Below, in pieces: positions 6,635 to 13,674 of a stretch of 16,965 nt of DNA. The notes below the pieces were generated by a model that worked only from the letters and a program-made list of their open reading frames with translations, searched no databases and was not told the DNA's origin. The position numbers were made by a program, and so were the translations under genes. Every line of letters starts with the position of its first letter. Position 1 is the stretch's first letter. Source of the DNA: CAZBUH01 sp964495095 (GTDB taxonomy: Bacteria > Bacillota > Clostridia > Oscillospirales > Oscillospiraceae); NCBI GenBank assembly GCA_964495095.1, contig CAZBUH010000035.1:1-16965 (forward strand), in the 5' to 3' direction.

Positions 6635-6665
6635 TTCCCAGTAATCACTGAAAGGCGGTTTTAGT

Positions 6666-7874
6666 ATGGACAGAATAGTTGTCACCGGGATGGGCGCTGT
6701 GACGCCCGTGGGCACCGGCGTCAAAAAATATTGGGATAACCTCATAGACGGGAAGTGCGGCATCGGCCTGATATCCCGCTTCGACACAGCGGAGCAGCCG
6801 GTCAGGATAGCCGGCGAGGTCACGGATATAGACGTGGCCCAGCTCCTGCCGAAGAAATTCATAAATGAGACCGACCTTTTTATGCAGTACGCATATATCG
6901 CTGCTGAGGAAGCCCTTGCCATGAGCGGCGCTGAAATCGTGCCGGAGCGCACCGGCATCGTTATGGGCACGGCCCTGGGCGGCGTCTCAGCCATCGCCAA
7001 AACACAGGAGGAGCTCACGGCCATGGGCAGGAAGGTGGGTCCGCGCTTTCTGCCGAAGATACTTGGCAATATCGCCGCCGCCCAGCTCTCCATAGCAAAG
7101 GGGATAACGGGCCCGAGCTTTACGGTGAGCACCGCCTGTTCCTCGGGCGGGGACGCCATAATAATGAGCGCCATGCTCCTTCGCTCGGGAGAGGCGGATA
7201 TGATGATAGCGCTGGGGGCTGACGCGGGGATATGCCCAATCGTGATGCAGAGCCTCCACCGGGCCATGGCCCTCTCAAAGAGAAACGACGATCCTGAGTC
7301 CGCCAGCCGGCCTTTTGATATAAACCGCGACGGTTTTGTAATGGGAGAGGGCGCGGGAGCGCTGATATTGGAGACGGAGGAGCACGCCAAAAAGCGGGGC
7401 GCAAAAATATACGCGGAGCTTTTGGGGTACGCCAACAACACGGACGGCTACCATGTGACGGCCCCTCAGCCCGAGGGGCACGGCGCCGCCGCCTGTATGC
7501 GCATCGCCCTTAAAAAGGCGGGTATAGACCGTGTGGACTATATAAACGCCCACGGCACCAGCACCCACGCGGGGGACAGGGCAGAGACGCTGGCGATAAA
7601 GTCCGTGTTCAAAAATCCGCCTCCCGTAAGCTCCACAAAGGGCGCCACCGGCCACCTTATGGGCGGCGGCGGGATAACCGAGGTAATCGCCTGTATAAAC
7701 GCCATAGACTGCGGCGTCATACCGCCTACGCTGAATTTGGAGGAGCCGGACCCGGAGTGCGATCTGGACTATGTGTCCGGTACCGCCAGACAGGCGGCCG
7801 TGGAAACGGCCATGTCCAATGCGTTTGGCTTCGGAGGACAGAACTCAAGTATTATCGTTGGCAGATATAAATAA
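6666..7874 (+). CDS. fabF: Beta-ketoacyl-[acyl-carrier-protein] synthase II
   Basis: Condenses malonyl-ACP with a growing acyl-ACP in cytoplasmic type II fatty acid synthesis. The 402-residue product is full length for the family (about 410). It has the complete Cys-His-His set: Cys158 in STACSSGGDA, His296 in NAHGTSTHAGD, His330 in KGATGHLMGG, with Lys325 nearby, and ends SNAFGFGGQNSS, the glycine-rich oxyanion region. AAAGGCGG precedes the ATG by seven bases. It stands alone between its own promoter and terminator, away from any acyl-carrier or other fab gene, so it may be an extra or dedicated synthase. An allied ketosynthase of a small polyketide-like pathway is less likely, since no partner genes are present. 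Confidence 0.93.
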   Translation: MDRIVVTGMGAVTPVGTGVKKYWDNLIDGKCGIGLISRFDTAEQPVRIAGEVTDIDVAQLLPKKFINETDLFMQYAYIAAEEALAMSGAEIVPERTGIVMGTALGGVSAIAKTQEELTAMGRKVGPRFLPKILGNIAAAQLSIAKGITGPSFTVSTACSSGGDAIIMSAMLLRSGEADMMIALGADAGICPIVMQSLHRAMALSKRNDDPESASRPFDINRDGFVMGEGAGALILETEEHAKKRGAKIYAELLGYANNTDGYHVTAPQPEGHGAAACMRIALKKAGIDRVDYINAHGTSTHAGDRAETLAIKSVFKNPPPVSSTKGATGHLMGGGGITEVIACINAIDCGVIPPTLNLEEPDPECDLDYVSGTARQAAVETAMSNAFGFGGQNSSIIVGRYK

Positions 7875-7879
7875 GCAAA

Positions 7880-7901
7880 GCGCCCGCCTGTAGGCGGGCG
7901 C
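7880..7901. terminator. Terminator between fabF and the converging cation ATPase gene
   Basis: GCGCCCGCC, loop TGTA, GGCGGGCGC: a perfect 9-bp GC stem. On the plus strand ATCGTTTT follows; on the minus strand TTTGCTTATTTAT follows, so it can serve both genes. Confidence 0.85.
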
Positions 7902-7934
7902 ATCGTTTTGGCGATCTGTCTCTATATTTATAAT

Positions 7935-10556
7935 TTACTTTCCGATTTTTCTCTGTACAAATTTTACAATCTCCATTACAGGGATAATCATAAACGACAG
8001 CGCCAGTGAAATGACATACTCAAATAAGGATATATGCTCAAAACCGAAAGCGTTTGCCAAAAACGGCACATATATGACTACCGCGGTGAGGAATACGGAG
8101 AGCAGCATTGCGCCCCAGAGCCATTTGTTGTGGCCCTTCATGGAAAATATGGAGCCGCGGCGGGAGCGCATATTAAAGGAGTGGAAGCACTCGGTCAGGG
8201 ACAGCACGAGAAATGCCATTGTCATGCCGTCGGCGCTGGCGGCTATCTCCCATACGCCGGATTCGATCCTGTGCCCCAGGAAATAGGCGAACATGGTCAT
8301 GGCCGTAACTATGACGCCCTGGGCTGCCACATCCACGCCCATGCCTCCGGCGAAAAGCCCGTCCTTGGAGGAGCGGGGAGGGAGCTTCATAACGTCCGGC
8401 TCGCTCTTTTCCATGCCCAGAGCCAGGGCAGGGAGGCTGTCGGTGATAAGATTTATCCACAAAAGGTGCACGGGCTTGAGTATCGTAAAGCCCAGGAGCG
8501 TGGAGAAGAATACGGCCAGCACTTCCGCCAGGTTGGAGGAAAGGAGGAAGTGTATCGCTTTTCTGATGTTGGCGTAGATGCGCCGGCCCTCCTCTACGGC
8601 GGAGACGATGGTGGCAAAATTGTCGTCGGAGAGCACCATATCCGCCACGTTTTTCGTGACGTCGGTGCCGGTGATGCCCATGCCCACGCCGATATCGGCG
8701 CTTTTTATCGAGGGCGCGTCATTTACGCCGTCGCCCGTCATGGCGGTGACGCAGCCCCTGGCTCTCCAGGCGTTTACGATGCGCACCTTGTGCTCCGGCT
8801 GTACCCGGGCGTAAACGGAGTAATTTTCGATATTATTCTGGAGCTCCTCATCAGTTATGGAGTTTAGCTGCGCGCCGGTGACGGCGCCTTTTTCATCCTC
8901 CAGGATGCCCAGCTCTTTTGCTATGGCCACGGCGGTATCCCTGTGGTCGCCGGTTATCATAACGGGCCGTATACCGGCGGCGCGGCACTGGGCGATGGCG
9001 TCCGCCACCTCCGGGCGTATTGGGTCTATCATACCGGACAGGCCCACAAAGCAGAGGCCGCTTTCGAGATTTTCAGGTGAGCAGTCCTCCGGGGCGGAGT
9101 CCCAGCGGCGCATGGCGGCGCTCAGCACCCTCAGCGCCCTGTCGGCCATGTTTTTGTTGTGTGAAAGGATGTCTGAGCGGATATCATCCGTCATCGGCGT
9201 CTCTTTCCCGTCCCGCAGGACGGAGGTGCAGCGCTTTAAAACCTCGTCCGGTGCGCCCTTTGTGAACTGGATTATGCCGCCCTCTGAGCGGCACACCACA
9301 GACATCATCTTCCTGCCGGAATCAAATGGGGCCTCGCCTATCCTTGTATATCCGGAAACGGCGTCGGAAAGGCCCGCCTTGAAGGCGTCGTTTACGAGGG
9401 CGCACTCCGTAGGCTCGCCCACGGCGGTATCGCCGTCCAGCTTTGCGTCGCTGCATACGGCCATTGCCGTTATAAGGAGCTTTTCATCGCCGGAATAGTG
9501 CTCTGTAACGGTCATGCGGTTTTGGGTGAGGGTGCCGGTCTTATCCGAGCAGATGACCTGAGTGCAGCCCAGGGTTTCCACGGCGGTGAGCTTTCTTATG
9601 ACGGCGCCCCGCCGGGACATGTTTGTAACGCCTATGGACAGGACTATGGTGACAACTGCCGCAAGGCCCTCCGGTATGGCGGCCACGGCAAGGCTCACCG
9701 CCACCATGAAGGTGTCAAGCAGGCTTTCGCCGGTTATATCCGGGTATGCCCTGATAAGATTCGTGCCGAAAATGATGACGCATATGCCCAGAACCAGGCC
9801 GGTGAGGATTTTGCTGAGCTGGGACAGCTTTATCTGAAGCGGGGTTTTCTCGTCTCTGGCGTCGGCAAGGACGCCGGCGATTTTGCCCATCTCCGTGTTC
9901 ATGCCGGTGCCCGTGACAACCGCGGCGCCACGGCCGTAGGATACGGAGCTGCTCATATAGACCATGTTTTTCCGGTCGCCCAGAGGCACGTCGCCCTCCG
10001 CAGGCTGGAGCTTTTCCGTATGCTTTGTGACTGGGACGGATTCGCCGGTTAGAGCGGACTCCTCAATTTTCAGGGAGGCCGACTCTATAAGCCGGGCGTC
10101 GGCGGGCACCGCGTCGCCGGCCTCAAGGATAATGATATCCCCGGGAACAAGCTCGTCGCTTCTTAAGGTGACCTGCCTGCCGTCCCGCAGCACCTTGGAG
10201 GTGGCGGCGGTTATCTCCTGAAGCGCCTCAATCGCCTTTTCCGCCTTGTTCTCCTGAAAAACGCCCAGAACGGCGTTTATTACCACAACTATAAGGATAA
10301 TTACGGTGTCGGCGAAGGACTCGTGGGCGTACACGGAGGTGACGCCGGATATAAGCGCCGCCGCTATAAGGATAATTATCATCGGGTCGGCAAATTCCTT
10401 GAGGAATTTTTGAAGGAGGGAGACTTTTTTCCCCTCATCCAATTTGTTCGGCCCGTATTTTGCGAGCCGTTCCGATGCCTCGCCGGAGCTGAGTCCTTTT
10501 TCCGAGGAGCCGGACGACGAGAGCACCTCTTTAAAATCGCACAGATATTCTTTCAT
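7935..10556 (-). CDS. P2-type cation-transporting ATPase, probable Mn2+ (or Ca2+) exporter
   Basis: A full-length 873-residue P-type pump of the SERCA/Pmr1-like group with an N-terminal cation-ATPase domain (SGLSSGEASERLAKYGPNKL). Motifs: TGES at 170-173, PEGLAAVVT in membrane helix 4, the phosphorylated Asp338 in DKTGT, TGDGVND around 607-613, and WINLITDSLPALALGM in helix 6 that supplies cation ligands. Homology alone would call it a calcium pump. The Mn2+ riboswitch just upstream and mntP beyond it argue for Mn2+ export, as reported for riboswitch-controlled pumps such as Lactococcus YoaB. GGAGG lies six bases before the ATG. The gene ends at the shared terminator. Pump identity is certain; the ion is inferred. 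Confidence 0.93.
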   Translation of the reverse strand: MKEYLCDFKEVLSSSGSSEKGLSSGEASERLAKYGPNKLDEGKKVSLLQKFLKEFADPMIIILIAAALISGVTSVYAHESFADTVIILIVVVINAVLGVFQENKAEKAIEALQEITAATSKVLRDGRQVTLRSDELVPGDIIILEAGDAVPADARLIESASLKIEESALTGESVPVTKHTEKLQPAEGDVPLGDRKNMVYMSSSVSYGRGAAVVTGTGMNTEMGKIAGVLADARDEKTPLQIKLSQLSKILTGLVLGICVIIFGTNLIRAYPDITGESLLDTFMVAVSLAVAAIPEGLAAVVTIVLSIGVTNMSRRGAVIRKLTAVETLGCTQVICSDKTGTLTQNRMTVTEHYSGDEKLLITAMAVCSDAKLDGDTAVGEPTECALVNDAFKAGLSDAVSGYTRIGEAPFDSGRKMMSVVCRSEGGIIQFTKGAPDEVLKRCTSVLRDGKETPMTDDIRSDILSHNKNMADRALRVLSAAMRRWDSAPEDCSPENLESGLCFVGLSGMIDPIRPEVADAIAQCRAAGIRPVMITGDHRDTAVAIAKELGILEDEKGAVTGAQLNSITDEELQNNIENYSVYARVQPEHKVRIVNAWRARGCVTAMTGDGVNDAPSIKSADIGVGMGITGTDVTKNVADMVLSDDNFATIVSAVEEGRRIYANIRKAIHFLLSSNLAEVLAVFFSTLLGFTILKPVHLLWINLITDSLPALALGMEKSEPDVMKLPPRSSKDGLFAGGMGVDVAAQGVIVTAMTMFAYFLGHRIESGVWEIAASADGMTMAFLVLSLTECFHSFNMRSRRGSIFSMKGHNKWLWGAMLLSVFLTAVVIYVPFLANAFGFEHISLFEYVISLALSFMIIPVMEIVKFVQRKIGK

Positions 10557-10616
10557 ATTTTACCTCCACAGAAATAAAACAGTCCTTCGAAATGCGGCGG
10601 GAGCCGCCGTTACCGG

Positions 10617-10664
10617 AAAATTAAAAGACCCATATACAGCGAAAAAATGCTGTATATGAGTCTC
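10617..10664 (-). terminator. Expression-platform terminator of the ATPase Mn2+ riboswitch
   Basis: On the minus strand GAGACTCATATACAGC pairs over 16 bp (two G-U pairs) with GCTGTATATGGGTCTT around an 8-base loop, followed by TTTTAATTTT. Its 5' arm contains CTCATA, the 3' strand of aptamer helix P1, so the two folds exclude each other. Confidence 0.85.
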
Positions 10665-10750
10665 ATTCTTTACAGATAAACCGGACGTATACGCCGTACT
10701 GACGATTTATCACGCCCGCGCGGCGGCGCAGGCGGAATTACTCCCTCACA
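10655..10750 (-). ncRNA. yybP-ykoY (Mn2+) riboswitch aptamer before the cation ATPase
   Basis: The minus strand shows the family blocks GAGGGAGTA, then TCGTCAGTACGG, then AATGAGACTCAT. P1 closes as TGTGAG with CTCATA. P1 shares its 3' strand with the terminator, so metal binding should favour read-through, the known ON behaviour of this class with Mn2+. The middle arm is GC-rich and less like textbook members than the copy before mntP, but gene context is exactly that expected. Confidence 0.8.
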
Positions 10751-10763
10751 GTGTTGTATGTTT

Positions 10764-10792
10764 ATTTTACCTCAAAATTCCAAGATGTTCAA
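10764..10792 (-). promoter_or_regulatory. Promoter of the second riboswitch unit, embedded in the end of mntP
   Basis: TTGAAC at 10792-10787 and TAAAAT at 10769-10764 on the minus strand, 17 bases apart. The first three bases of the -10 are the mntP stop codon. The predicted start is near 10757, just before the aptamer. Confidence 0.7.
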
Positions 10793-11327
10793 GGAGAATT
10801 TTTAGCCCCATTATAATAAGTACGACGCCGCCCACAAGCTCGGCCCTGGATTTATATTTCGCGCCGAACACGTTGCCTATTTTAATTCCGACGGCTGAGA
10901 GGATAAATGTAATTACGCCGATAAAGCTCACGGCCGGGATGATGCTTACCTGTAAAAATGCCAGTGTCACGCCGACCGCCAGAGCGTCGATGCTGGTGGC
11001 CACGGCCAGCGGGAGCATTGCCCTTGGGGTGAAGGAGCCGTTAAGCTCCTCCGCGCCGCTCCTGGACTCTTTTATCATATTCAGACCGATCACTGTAAGC
11101 AGCACAAAGGCTATCCAGTGGTCGATATTGGTTATAAGGGACTGGAACTGCTTTCCGAGCAGATAGCCCATGAGGGGCATAAGGGCCTGAAAACCGCCGA
11201 AATATAAGCCGACTGTCAGCGCGTGCTTTGGCCTGAACTCCCGCACCGATAGGCCCTTACATACGGATACAGCAAATGCGTCCATGGAAAGGCCGATGGC
11301 CAGAATGAAAAGCTCCCAGAGACTCAT
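10767..11327 (-). CDS. mntP: Manganese efflux pump MntP
   Basis: A 186-residue membrane protein with about six helices that exports Mn2+. The two internal repeats each carry the conserved Asp signature of the family: LSMDAFAVSVCKGL near the N-terminus and TSIDALAVGVTLAF in the middle. Length matches the family (about 185-190). CGGAGG lies eight bases before the ATG. The gene sits behind its own Mn2+ riboswitch, which agrees with the function. No terminator separates it from the ATPase unit; the next promoter and aptamer begin at its stop codon, so read-through messages could pass both riboswitches. Confidence 0.94.
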   Translation of the reverse strand: MSLWELFILAIGLSMDAFAVSVCKGLSVREFRPKHALTVGLYFGGFQALMPLMGYLLGKQFQSLITNIDHWIAFVLLTVIGLNMIKESRSGAEELNGSFTPRAMLPLAVATSIDALAVGVTLAFLQVSIIPAVSFIGVITFILSAVGIKIGNVFGAKYKSRAELVGGVVLIIMGLKILLEHLGILR

Positions 11328-11366
11328 GGGGAAACCTCCGTATCATTATTATGTGGTGTACGGCAG

Positions 11367-11404
11367 AAAAAAAGAGACATATCTGCCGCGGACAGATAAG
11401 TCTC
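11367..11404 (-). terminator. Expression-platform terminator of the mntP Mn2+ riboswitch
   Basis: On the minus strand GAGACTTATCTG pairs with CAGATATGTCTC (11 of 12 pairs) around TCCGCGG, followed by seven T. The 5' arm includes CTTAT, the 3' strand of aptamer helix P1, giving a clear either/or switch. Confidence 0.9.
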
Positions 11405-11485
11405 GTCACTTGGGGACGAAGCCATGGAAAATTCCAAAGATGTTGACTCCGCCGCGCAGAGGCTGCGCTGACTACTCCCTTATTT
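11396..11485 (-). ncRNA. yybP-ykoY (Mn2+) riboswitch aptamer before mntP
   Basis: The minus strand carries AAGGGAGTAGTC, GGAGTCAACATC and GTGACGAGACTTAT in the order of the yybP-ykoY family. P1 closes as ATAAG with CTTAT. Metal binding should hold P1 and prevent the terminator, turning mntP on when Mn2+ is high. Confidence 0.88.
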
Positions 11486-11496
11486 GCAATGAAGCA

Positions 11497-11525
11497 ATGA
11501 TACCATAAAAAAGCAGTATTTGCAA
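11497..11525 (-). promoter_or_regulatory. Promoter of the mntP riboswitch transcript
   Basis: TTGCAA at 11525-11520 and TATCAT at 11502-11497 on the minus strand with a 17-base spacer. The start would be near 11490, a few bases before the aptamer. Confidence 0.65.
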
Positions 11526-11584
11526 TAAGAACTTTTCGACGGAAAATTTTGATGTTGCAGGATTACAATAGATAGGAGGGAAAA

Positions 11585-11629
11585 GCAGAGTGTCCTTACA
11601 AGATACTTAATCCTGTAAGGACACTCTGC
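11585..11629 (-). terminator. Terminator of the tRNA-Pro transcript
   Basis: GCAGAGTGTCCTTACA and its perfect 16-bp complement around a 13-base loop, beginning one base after the tRNA CCA end and followed on the minus strand by TTTTCCC. Confidence 0.8.
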
Positions 11630-11630
11630 A

Positions 11631-11707
11631 TGGTCCGAGTGACTGGAGTCGAACCAGCGGCCTCTTGAACCCCATTCAAGCGCGCTACCAATCTGCGCTA
11701 CACCCGG
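11631..11707 (-). tRNA. tRNA-Pro (anticodon GGG)
   Basis: The 77-base minus-strand sequence folds as a standard cloverleaf: acceptor CCGGGTG with CACTCGG, D arm GCGC/GCGC with TTGGTA, anticodon stem CTTGA/TCAAG around ATGGGGT (anticodon GGG), T arm GCTGG-TTCGACT-CCAGT, and encoded ACCA end. It reads proline codon CCC (and CCU by wobble). It has its own promoter and terminator. Confidence 0.95.
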
Positions 11708-11735
11708 ATACCGTGTTATTCCTTAACGCGAAGTT

Positions 11736-11764
11736 AATATAACACATTAAGACGAAAAATGCAA
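11736..11764 (-). promoter_or_regulatory. Promoter of tRNA-Pro
   Basis: TTGCAT at 11764-11759 and TATATT at 11741-11736 on the minus strand, 17 bases apart, giving a predicted start about 20 bases before the mature tRNA. Confidence 0.72.
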
Positions 11765-11788
11765 GAGGGAAATTTAAATTTCTTCCTA

Positions 11789-12238
11789 TTAGGGGAAGAA
11801 GAACAGCAAAGCCCATATTGCGAAGGCAAAAACAATGCTGAAGCCTGTGGAGAATTTTATGCCGGACTTCACCCGGCCGTATTTCTTTGCGCCGCAGTTG
11901 AAGCTCAGCACCGGCTGCGCGCCGCCTGTAAGTCCCTGCACAGGCATGGTTACTATCTCCCGGATGGAATTTATAACTGTCATAACGCCCACATAGAGGT
12001 CGCCGCCGTATTTTTGCAGGGCGGCGCTGCAGATTATCTGGACAGAGCCGTTTGTGATCGCCATAATAAAATTTGAAAATCCCAGCGCCGCGATTTCCCT
12101 GACGATTTTGAAGCCGATTTTCAGGTTTTGCAGCGTGAGCTTTATAAGTGCCTTTTTGCCGGTGAGGAATTTCAGCACCCAGACGGCGGAGGCAAGCTGG
12201 GCTATTATCGTGGCAACAGTACGGGATGAGGCTTTCAT
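11789..12238 (-). pseudogene. MATE-family efflux transporter fragment
   Basis: About 149 codons match the middle of a multidrug and toxin extrusion transporter (normally about 450 residues): TVATIIAQLASAVWVLKFLTGKK, ALGFSNFIMAITNGSVQIICSAALQKYGGDLYVGVMTVINSIREIVTMPVQGLTGGAQPVLSFNCGAKKYGR, written here only as landmarks within that stretch. The first ~165 residues and the last third are missing, so it cannot form a transporter. Its left end runs to a stop just before the tRNA promoter; its right end abuts a transposase remnant. An ATG at 12238 exists, but no ribosome site is evident. Confidence 0.8.
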
Positions 12239-12347
12239 ATAACCGATCGTAATCCATGACCTTTTCTATTTTCCGCAGCAGGTGATCCTGCGGTACCGGG
12301 GCATCCAGGCCCGTTATTGCTGATTCCCGACGTGCATCCTTTTTCAA
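12237..12347 (-). pseudogene. IS1182-type transposase N-terminal remnant
   Basis: From a TTG at 12347 (AAAAAGGATG context) about 37 codons read MKKDARRESAITG, then APVPQDHLLRKIEKVMDYDRLYE. The block VPQDHLLRKI followed by a D/F/Y residue pattern is the characteristic N-terminal region of IS1182-family transposases. The remaining 400 or so residues are absent; the frame continues out of phase into the MATE fragment, giving a meaningless fused reading frame that runs to 11685 across the tRNA. Confidence 0.65.
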
Positions 12348-12357
12348 TTATTCAATG

Positions 12358-12403
12358 AAAACGCCCCTTTCCTTCTGTTATACAGAAATCAGGGGCCGTT
12401 TGC
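12358..12403. repeat. Imperfect hairpin at the outer edge of the transposase remnant
   Basis: AAAACG, GCCCCT and TTCTG segments pair with CGTTT, AGGGGC and CAGAA across 12358-12403. It lies just upstream of the transposase start, where an insertion-sequence end or a protective terminator would be expected. No target duplication could be identified. Confidence 0.4.
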
Positions 12404-12423
12404 CAGTTCCTTGGACTGCACGA

Positions 12424-12460
12424 ACCGCAAAACCGCACGGTTTTGCGGTCCGTTTTTTAC
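12424..12460 (+). terminator. Hairpin with T run, downstream of the LysR-type gene
   Basis: ACCGCAAAACCG and CGGTTTTGCGGT are perfect 12-bp arms around CA, then TCCGTTTTTT on the plus strand. The nearest gene end is the minus-strand regulator at 12473, for which the T run is on the wrong side; the stem itself could still slow transcription in that direction. Orientation is therefore uncertain. Confidence 0.45.
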
Positions 12461-12472
12461 TGAAAAGCGCGA

Positions 12473-13426
12473 TTACACGCCCTGCTTTAAGGACTCCTTT
12501 GCGATTTTTATAAACCCCCTGGCAATTTCGCTTATATACCGCTCCTTATTGTAGCCGATGACAAGCCTCTGGGCGTGGGGCGTCCTGAACGGGAAAAAGT
12601 ACAGCCTCCGGCTGCAGTCCTCCAACGTCCTGAGAGACAGGGTGTGGCGGCTGTGCAGGTACATCTCCGGGTACAGCGTAATGCCCAGCCCCTCGGCGGA
12701 GAGGGCGAAGGCGGTCTGCACATTGTCCGTCTCCAGCAATATATTGGGCGAAAAGCCCATACTGCGGAAGTGTATGTCCAGTATCGTCCTGAGCCGGTCG
12801 CCGCGGCGGAGCATTATAAACGGCTTATCCCTGAAAGCGGAGATACTCACGTTCTGATAAAATTTTTCACACATCTCAGGGGCCTTCTCTCCGAAAAGCT
12901 CCTCCATAAAGCTTTTCGGTACGGAAAGGAACAGCCCGTCCACCGCCAGCTCCTCCGTCTCGATATTCTCCATAACAAACGGCGGGGTGCCGATAAGCAC
13001 GTCTATAAGCCCGTCCCGCAGACTCTCCTCAAGCTTCTTGCTGCTGCCCTCGGTGATTGAGATATCCGCCAGCGGAAACTCCTCCCTGAATTTCGGCAGT
13101 ATGTCGGGCAATATGGCCTGGCCTCTCGAAAAAGAGACGCCTATGCGTATTTCTCCCCGGAGATTGTTGTTTATGTCCTGTATCTCCGTAACGAGCTGGC
13201 GCTGTATATCAAGCATTTTCGCGGCGGCGCTGGAGAGGCACTTGCCGGAATATGTAAGGGACATTGTGGGCTTGCGGTAGAAAAGGCGGCACTCAAGCTC
13301 CTCCTCCAGCTTTACGATGTGGTTGCTCAGCGCCTGCTGTGAAATGTGCAGCTTTTCCGCCGCCCTGGTTATATTGAGCTCCTCCGCCGCAGCCAGAAAA
13401 TACTCCAGATTGAGCATGTTTATCAT
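12473..13426 (-). CDS. LysR-family transcription regulator
   Basis: A 317-residue DNA-binding regulator. Residues 1-60 form the winged helix-turn-helix (NLEYFLAAAEELNITRAAEKLHISQQALSNHIVKLEEEL as a continuous domain, with SQQALSNHI as recognition helix). The rest is a periplasmic-binding-like effector domain (GEIRIGVSF, ADISITEGSSKKLEESLRDGLIDVLIG, LLETDNVQTAFALSAEGLGITLYPE). GGAGG lies nine bases before the first of two nearby ATG codons. It is divergent from the FAD reductase operon, and LysR proteins usually control the divergent neighbour in response to its substrate or product, so the effector is likely the compound reduced by that operon. Length is slightly above the usual 300. Confidence 0.92.
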   Translation of the reverse strand: MINMLNLEYFLAAAEELNITRAAEKLHISQQALSNHIVKLEEELECRLFYRKPTMSLTYSGKCLSSAAAKMLDIQRQLVTEIQDINNNLRGEIRIGVSFSRGQAILPDILPKFREEFPLADISITEGSSKKLEESLRDGLIDVLIGTPPFVMENIETEELAVDGLFLSVPKSFMEELFGEKAPEMCEKFYQNVSISAFRDKPFIMLRRGDRLRTILDIHFRSMGFSPNILLETDNVQTAFALSAEGLGITLYPEMYLHSRHTLSLRTLEDCSRRLYFFPFRTPHAQRLVIGYNKERYISEIARGFIKIAKESLKQGV

Positions 13427-13449
13427 GTATTTTTACCTCCGGAAACGAT

Positions 13450-13465
13450 ACAACCTTTTTGTTGT
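13450..13465. promoter_or_regulatory. LysR-type operator candidate
   Basis: ACAAC, six bases, GTTGT: a perfect 5-bp dyad of the T-N11-A type (TACAAC...GTTGTG). It lies about 7-22 bases after the predicted start of the LysR gene, a position suited to self-repression. Confidence 0.5.
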
Positions 13466-13475
13466 GACCCAGTTT

Positions 13476-13507
13476 AAAAGTATATTACTTTTTTCATCTA
13501 AAGGCAA
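13476..13507 (-). promoter_or_regulatory. Promoter of the LysR-type gene with overlapping dyad
   Basis: TTGCCT at 13507-13502 and TATACT at 13484-13479 on the minus strand, 17 bases apart. A perfect dyad AAAAGTA-TAT-TACTTTT (13476-13492) covers the -10, so a protein bound there would block it. Confidence 0.6.
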
Positions 13508-13590
13508 CAATTTTTTTGGTCATACTGGGACGCTTTTGAGCGTAAATATTATGTAATTCGTGGAATACGGCGCCGGGAGGACTGTTTTCC

Positions 13591-13619
13591 TTGACACCCC
13601 GCAGCGTCGAATTTATAAT
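13591..13619 (+). promoter_or_regulatory. Perfect consensus promoter of the reductase operon
   Basis: TTGACA at 13591-13596, 17 bases, TATAAT at 13614-13619. Start near 13626, leader about 49 bases. A full consensus promoter usually needs a repressor if the genes are conditional, but the dyads found are 100 bases upstream. Confidence 0.85.
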
Positions 13620-13674
13620 TTAATGTATAGCGCATGAACATCCCCAAAACAGCAGGAAGAAAGGAAAAGATGCC

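Noticed and set aside
8034..10052. Several long plus-strand reading frames opposite the cation ATPase
   Set aside because: They are antisense to a well-supported 873-residue pump, have no ribosome sites or recognisable domains, and reflect GC-rich codon use.
11685..12347. A 220-codon minus-strand reading frame overlapping the tRNA
   Set aside because: Only the first ~37 codons resemble a transposase; the rest is the MATE fragment read out of frame and then the tRNA. It is a chance fusion.
11631..12472. Integration of a mobile island at the tRNA-Pro gene
   Set aside because: The remnants lie on the 5' side of the tRNA, no integrase is present, and I saw no repeat of the tRNA 3' end.
12558..13060. 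Plus-strand reading frames opposite the LysR gene
   Set aside because: No family resemblance, and the minus strand has a complete LysR protein with a good ribosome site.
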